64,000 bases of DNA from Flavobacteriales bacterium (lineage in GTDB: Bacteria; Bacteroidota; Bacteroidia; Flavobacteriales_F; PHOS-HE28). A model generated the notes under the pieces. The model had not been told where the DNA came from. It was given only the letters and a program-made list of their open reading frames with translations, and made no database searches. The position numbers were made by a program, and so were the translations under genes. Location of the stretch: positions 124,001 to 188,000 of the forward strand of contig JADJXH010000003.1 of assembly GCA_016715895.1 (NCBI GenBank). The letters are read 5' to 3'. Positions 60,071 to 64,000 of the stretch are shown here, piece by piece (position 1 is the stretch's first letter; the number at the start of each line of letters is the position of its first letter).

Positions 60071-60673
60071 ATGACCGACCCGGAGATCATCGAGTCCGTG
60101 CGGAGCAGCGACCAGCTGCTCCAAAGCCGCGCGGTGGATGCGCTCCTGAAGCAGATCAAGCCCGCGCTGATCCACTACGTGAAGCAGAACAGCGGCACGC
60201 ACGAGGAGGGCGTGATGATGGCCAACGAGACCGTGGTGGTGCTGTGGGAGGCGTTGGGCATGGGCAGTTACCGCCAGCAAGCGGGCGTACAGCTCAGTAC
60301 CTGGTGCAACAGCGTGGGGCGCAACCTCTGGCTCAAGGAGCTCAGGCGGCGCAAGGGCAAGGTGGGTGATAACCGGGAGGGGGGCTTGGGGAATGAACCC
60401 ACGGACCCGGTCACACCCGAGGACCTCATCACGGCCATGGAGGAACACAAGCTGGTATCGGCGGACATGCAGCGGGCCTGGCGGGCGTTCAAGAAGCTCA
60501 GCCCGGAATGCCAGAAGCTCTTCCAGGCCGACCTGGATGCCCGGCCGGAGCAGGAGATCATGCACGAACTGGCCATGACCAACCTGGGCTCCGTGAAGGT
60601 GAAGCGCCACCGCTGCAAGGCCAAATGGATCGAACTTTACAAGCAGGAAGGCCCTGACCCGAGCGATGGCTGA
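60071..60673 (+). CDS. ECF-like RNA polymerase sigma factor
   Basis: This 200-aa product starts at ATG 60071 (MTDPEIIESVRSSDQLLQSR). Region 2 is about 25-95 (ALIHYVKQNSGTHEEGVMMA, LSTWCNSVGRNLWLKELRRR), with the aromatic and basic residues that melt the -10 region. Region 4 is about 140-195 (FKKLSPECQKLFQADLDARP, EIMHELAMTNLGSVKVKRHR), a helix-turn-helix. It lacks regions 1 and 3, as ECF factors do. The next gene overlaps it by 8 bp and has the layout of an anti-sigma factor. The convergent CHAT gene is a likely functional neighbour. Confidence 0.85.
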   Translation: MTDPEIIESVRSSDQLLQSRAVDALLKQIKPALIHYVKQNSGTHEEGVMMANETVVVLWEALGMGSYRQQAGVQLSTWCNSVGRNLWLKELRRRKGKVGDNREGGLGNEPTDPVTPEDLITAMEEHKLVSADMQRAWRAFKKLSPECQKLFQADLDARPEQEIMHELAMTNLGSVKVKRHRCKAKWIELYKQEGPDPSDG

Positions 60674-61337
60674 GCAGGATGACATCCGGCGCCAGGAGCG
60701 CATCGAGGCCTACGTGGGTGGCAAGCTTGCGGGGGAGGAGTTGCGCGCGTTCGAGGCCGAGCTGGCCACCGACGAACAGCTCCGGCAGGACGTGGAGATG
60801 GAGCGCACCTTGGCCGGAACGCTCCAGCGCAGCCCGGAGCTGCGTTTCCGCGACCTGGTGCAGCGCGTTTCGGATGAGCAGGAGCGGGGCGCTACCGGCG
60901 GGGGTGGAGCGGAGAAACCGGTGATCCCGATCGATCGCGGGCGCATGAGATGGTGGGCGGCCGCGGCGGGCGTGGCATTGCTCCTGGGAGCAGGCGCTTT
61001 GTTCTTTCTACAGGGTCCCGATCCCCAGCAGCTGGCCATGGCCGAGGTCCGGGAATTCTCCACCACGGTCCGCGATGACTCGATCGGAGCCAGTGCGCAT
61101 GCCGATACGCTCATGAAGGCCCGTCAGTTGATCCTGGACCACAAGCCCGTTGAGGCGATCGCGCTGCTGCAGGTACCTCGGACGGCCGTATGCCAGGAGG
61201 CCGAGCGAAAGTGGTTGCTCGGTGCCGCCCACCTAGTGGCGGGGAACAGCGACAAGGCCCGACCTGAACTCCAGCAGGCCAGCCAGGCCGGCTGTGCCAT
61301 TTCGCCCATGGCCGCCTCGTTGCTCAAGGCGCTGTGA
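60666..61337 (+). CDS. Membrane-anchored anti-sigma-like protein
   Basis: This 223-aa product starts at ATG 60666, overlapping the sigma gene. Residues 1-55 (RIEAYVGGKLAGEELRAFEA, DEQLRQDVEMERTLAGTLQ) resemble the N-terminal helices of Bacteroidota anti-sigma factors, without the zinc Cys/His set. One membrane helix follows at about 98-117 (WWAAAAGVALLLGAGALFFL). The outer part, 120-223, is helical and TPR-like (ADTLMKARQLILDHKPVEAI, KARPELQQASQAG). It would hold the sigma factor at the membrane until an external signal frees it. Its stop is 5 bp from the end of the CHAT gene. Confidence 0.78.
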   Translation: MAEQDDIRRQERIEAYVGGKLAGEELRAFEAELATDEQLRQDVEMERTLAGTLQRSPELRFRDLVQRVSDEQERGATGGGGAEKPVIPIDRGRMRWWAAAAGVALLLGAGALFFLQGPDPQQLAMAEVREFSTTVRDDSIGASAHADTLMKARQLILDHKPVEAIALLQVPRTAVCQEAERKWLLGAAHLVAGNSDKARPELQQASQAGCAISPMAASLLKAL

Positions 61338-61342
61338 AGGGC

Positions 61343-64000
61343 TCAGGCCGCTGCCCGGCGTGACCGCTGCCAGAGGAACGCGCCGCCAGCCAGCACCACC
61401 AAGACCCCAGCTCCCCACATCCACGGCCGGATGGGTGAGCGCTTCTTCAACCGCACCGGTTCGTTGTCCCCGATCAGGATGAAAGCCGCCCACTTGCTCG
61501 CCGGCTCGTTGGGGTAGGTGCGCCGGTACCACCGCTTGGCCTCGGCCAGCGCATCGGCCTTACCCAGGCCCTCGGCCAGCTTCTCGTAGAACTTCACCAT
61601 GATCTCCTTGGTGGCGAGGTCGTCGACCTTCCAGAGGGAGGAGACCGTGGAGCGTGCACCGGCGAGCATGAAGCTGCGGGCGAGGGAACGCACGCCTTCC
61701 CCGTCCTGATGGATCCCCTGTCCTGTTTCGCAGGCGCTCAACACGACCAGCGGGGCCTTCACCGGCCGGGTGAACAGTTCATAGGCATGGAAGACGCCAT
61801 CTTCTTGGTCTGAAGGGTCATTTCCCCTCGAATCTGCGGTCCCGTCAGCTGATGCGCGGAACACAAGCCCGGATCGGGCCGGCTGGGCATGGGAATACGC
61901 ATGCATGGCCAGGTGGAGTACGCCGTCCTGCTCCAATGTGGTCTTGAAGGCCTCTTCATCCGCATGGCCGGCAAGGAACGGTATCGATCCTACGGTACTC
62001 GATATGGAGCGCACTTCATCCTCGTTATGGAGCAGCGGTCCTGATCGCCCCCTTTGCTCGGAAGGCATAAGCATGTTACGCGATACGTGTTCATCGCTTG
62101 TCAACAGCGTCCCTGAGCCATAGTTCGGGGCAAAAGCGAACACGTCAAGCTCAGCGGTAAGGGGAGGAATGGCATGCTCCTCAAGCAGGGTGGAAGCAGA
62201 CAGTGCATAGCGGACCGCACAGTGATCAAGGACCGTCGTGCCGTCATCATCAACGGGCAGCGTTTCCATGGGCAGGTAGCAGAGCTCCTGCGAGGGCAGG
62301 AAAACCAACTCCTTCAGGCCGGGCCGTATGAACGGCTCAGGGATCAGGTTGCTCAGTGATGCTTTGGCGCTCAGCTCAAGGCCTGACAGCGAATCGATGC
62401 CGCTGCGGCCGTTGATCAGGGCGTTCAACGCACGGTTGAGATCCGCGTCACGAGATGCTCGATGGAGCATGACCGTGTCCGGGTCAAGGCACGCCATGAA
62501 CACATCGTTCTTGGTCAGGCGGTAGGCGATGACCGTTGTGCCCGGATCAAGGCGTGCACGCAGTTCTCCGGCGAGCCCCACGTCCACGTGTGTCGGTGCA
62601 CTAGCGGGTACAGTTGCTTGTGCAAGAACTGCTTCGATCGAATCGATCCGTGTCGAGCACCTCAGGACGTCCGGATGGATCTCTGTGGCACCCTGTTGAG
62701 CCAACGATTCTCGCTGCTCCCTGGCTGCGCTCAACAACGCTCGAAGCTCCGACCGACCAGCTTGTCGAATCAGGTAGCGATCACGCCGGAAGGCCATGGC
62801 CTTGTCGTCATCCATCCAGGCGAACACACTGTCCGCAAGCCCGGGCCGCAGTATTTCGTTTGGCGCCGGCCATGCATTCCGCATGAGCCGTGCGGTCATC
62901 AACTCGCGAGATCTGATGAGCTTGGATAGGTCGATGCCTTCCACCATGAAGAGGCTGTCGATCATCATGGATTGACGAGCCGAGAGGCGCTCGAGCAGCC
63001 GGGCGGAACGAATGGAGGTTACATCCCGCTGTAGAAGTTCCAGCACTTCCTCCAGGTCCCCCAGACCTTCGATGCTCCAAAGAGAGAGCGGAAAACTCGT
63101 TCGTTCAAGCGAGTCCCATTCGAAGTGGTCATTGTCGGCCATGATCGCACAGGCTTGTCGCACCGTCTCGAGCGAGGCCATGTGTTGGCCCTCCATCGTC
63201 TGGCAGAAGGCCAATAGCTGGAGAGCCCTGATGGTCTCCCCGCCGCATGGGCCATCAAGGCACAGTTGTGCGTACTTGGAGATGGAGTCCAAGGAGGTCG
63301 GCTCCCAGGTGTAATACTCTGCGGCGATGTTCGCGAAGGTCTTTGCGAGAAGGGCCTCATGAACCGGGGTCAGGGTGCTACGAAGCCTGAGCACGCTCTT
63401 TTGACGAGCCGGTCCGACACCGTACCGGGCGTTGCAACTATCCGCCAAGGGCATGGCCTCCAACGTTCCGGCCAGGCGGTCGCGGGCATTCCGCGCGACC
63501 AACGGGTCATCGGATCGCATGAGCGCTTCATTGAGCGCGACGGCCTTCGTGCCATAATGCTCGGATCGGCCTGAGTCCCCTAAATTCCGGAACGCATAGG
63601 CCGTATTGTGGAGTTCGACGGCCAGACCTTCCGCCTGTGCGATCGTTTTGACACGCACTGTGTCAAGCGCCAGCACCGCCTGGTGAAAGCACGTGTTGGC
63701 AGCCGTCGTACGCGAGTTTCCGGCGAGATATTGGCCTCGCTTGCTATAGTAGATGCTGATCACCTGAGGGTTGTGCACACCGGGCAGTAGCCGACGAACC
63801 TGTTCGAGTCGGATTAAGAAACTGTCCGGTTCCGCTTCAGTGGAAGCGAGGAGGGTGCCGGCCCAGAAGTTCGTATCCCGTGATGTGGAGGACGCATGCA
63901 ATGCAATGACCCGGGCGAAGGCGGCGCGAGCGCTATCACGTTGGTCTGCTCTGAGATAAGCATACGCGAGTGCGCGCCCATGTGCGCCGGCGCGCATCCA
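61343..64000 (-). CDS. TPR-CHAT protease-like protein, 5' end outside the window
   Basis: The frame is open to the right edge, so the N-terminus is missing; at least 885 residues are present. The N-terminal 500 residues are irregular TPR-like helices (ISIYYSKRGQYLAGNSRTTA, LHNTAYAFRNLGDSGRSEHY). The CHAT domain, about 530-830, is a caspase-like fold: LVFLPSQELCYLPMETLPVD, catalytic His in LHLAMHAYSHAQPARSGL and Cys in LVVLSACETGQGI. SFMLAGARSTVSSLWKVDD follows as expected. The C-terminus has a membrane helix (PWMWGAGVLVVLAGGAFLW) and a basic tail, placing the protein at the inner membrane. CHAT proteins cleave or activate partners in some bacterial death and defence systems; here the target is unknown. 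Its neighbours are a sigma/anti-sigma pair. Confidence 0.88.
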   Translation of the reverse strand, partial: WMRAGAHGRALAYAYLRADQRDSARAAFARVIALHASSTSRDTNFWAGTLLASTEAEPDSFLIRLEQVRRLLPGVHNPQVISIYYSKRGQYLAGNSRTTAANTCFHQAVLALDTVRVKTIAQAEGLAVELHNTAYAFRNLGDSGRSEHYGTKAVALNEALMRSDDPLVARNARDRLAGTLEAMPLADSCNARYGVGPARQKSVLRLRSTLTPVHEALLAKTFANIAAEYYTWEPTSLDSISKYAQLCLDGPCGGETIRALQLLAFCQTMEGQHMASLETVRQACAIMADNDHFEWDSLERTSFPLSLWSIEGLGDLEEVLELLQRDVTSIRSARLLERLSARQSMMIDSLFMVEGIDLSKLIRSRELMTARLMRNAWPAPNEILRPGLADSVFAWMDDDKAMAFRRDRYLIRQAGRSELRALLSAAREQRESLAQQGATEIHPDVLRCSTRIDSIEAVLAQATVPASAPTHVDVGLAGELRARLDPGTTVIAYRLTKNDVFMACLDPDTVMLHRASRDADLNRALNALINGRSGIDSLSGLELSAKASLSNLIPEPFIRPGLKELVFLPSQELCYLPMETLPVDDDGTTVLDHCAVRYALSASTLLEEHAIPPLTAELDVFAFAPNYGSGTLLTSDEHVSRNMLMPSEQRGRSGPLLHNEDEVRSISSTVGSIPFLAGHADEEAFKTTLEQDGVLHLAMHAYSHAQPARSGLVFRASADGTADSRGNDPSDQEDGVFHAYELFTRPVKAPLVVLSACETGQGIHQDGEGVRSLARSFMLAGARSTVSSLWKVDDLATKEIMVKFYEKLAEGLGKADALAEAKRWYRRTYPNEPASKWAAFILIGDNEPVRLKKRSPIRPWMWGAGVLVVLAGGAFLWQRSRRAAA

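Overview
The window reads as a high-GC (roughly two-thirds G+C by eye) member of the Bacteroidota, most like an uncultured Flavobacteriales lineage. Supporting signs are three type IX secretion (T9SS) cargo proteins with type A or type B C-terminal signals, a BT_3928-type DoxX protein beside DUF1599, CrtD/CrtZ-type carotenoid genes, SPOR/PD40 envelope proteins, and promoters of the form TAnnTTTG or TAnnTTCG close to start codons, a variant of the Bacteroidota -7 element. No species can be named from the sequence alone.

Layout. 1-4.5 kb is an accessory island: an IS4-family transposase cut by the left edge, a visibly AT-richer gene with two cold-shock domains and a DUF3825-like C-terminus, and an HNH endonuclease gene split by a complete IS3-family element with readable inverted repeats and a 4-bp target duplication. 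4.5-7 kb carries a DUF4407 membrane protein with an unknown partner, then a DUF559 nuclease-fold protein. 7.2-14.3 kb holds two secreted T9SS cargo genes on the minus strand. Between them lies a second, 124-aa DUF559 gene flanked by 165-bp tandem repeats built of two 44-nt bulged hairpins.

14.5-20.7 kb: nhaA with a 35-aa membrane microprotein immediately upstream, an RND/MMPL exporter, and a WG-repeat lipoprotein-like or periplasmic protein. 20.7-27.6 kb is one giant repeat protein (about 2,280 aa, about 28 repeats, type B sorting domain) that contains a recent 828-bp internal duplication. 27.6-33.7 kb: a spermidine-synthase-like methyltransferase, two membrane-anchored class III nucleotide cyclases around a secreted protein, small envelope proteins, and a MarR regulator preceded by four identical 16-bp palindromes in a gene-free stretch.

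33.7-59.3 kb is the conserved core: folP, a TPR protein, DUF1599, DoxX, crtD/crtZ, tpiA, prmA, a 1,485-aa exported protein, plsY, a 2,120-aa PD40/coiled-coil/SPOR protein, clpS, an M48 protease, tRNA-Arg(ACG), a class V aminotransferase, ychF and an M3 peptidase. 59.4-64 kb has a small lipoprotein, an ECF-like sigma factor with its membrane-anchored partner, and a convergent TPR-CHAT protease cut by the right edge.

The strongest candidates for something undescribed are the DUF559 gene with its mirror-image hairpin array and the four-copy MarR-type operator field. The CSD-CSD-DUF3825/HNH island follows. In this GC-rich DNA most long antisense frames are shadows of real genes and were left out.
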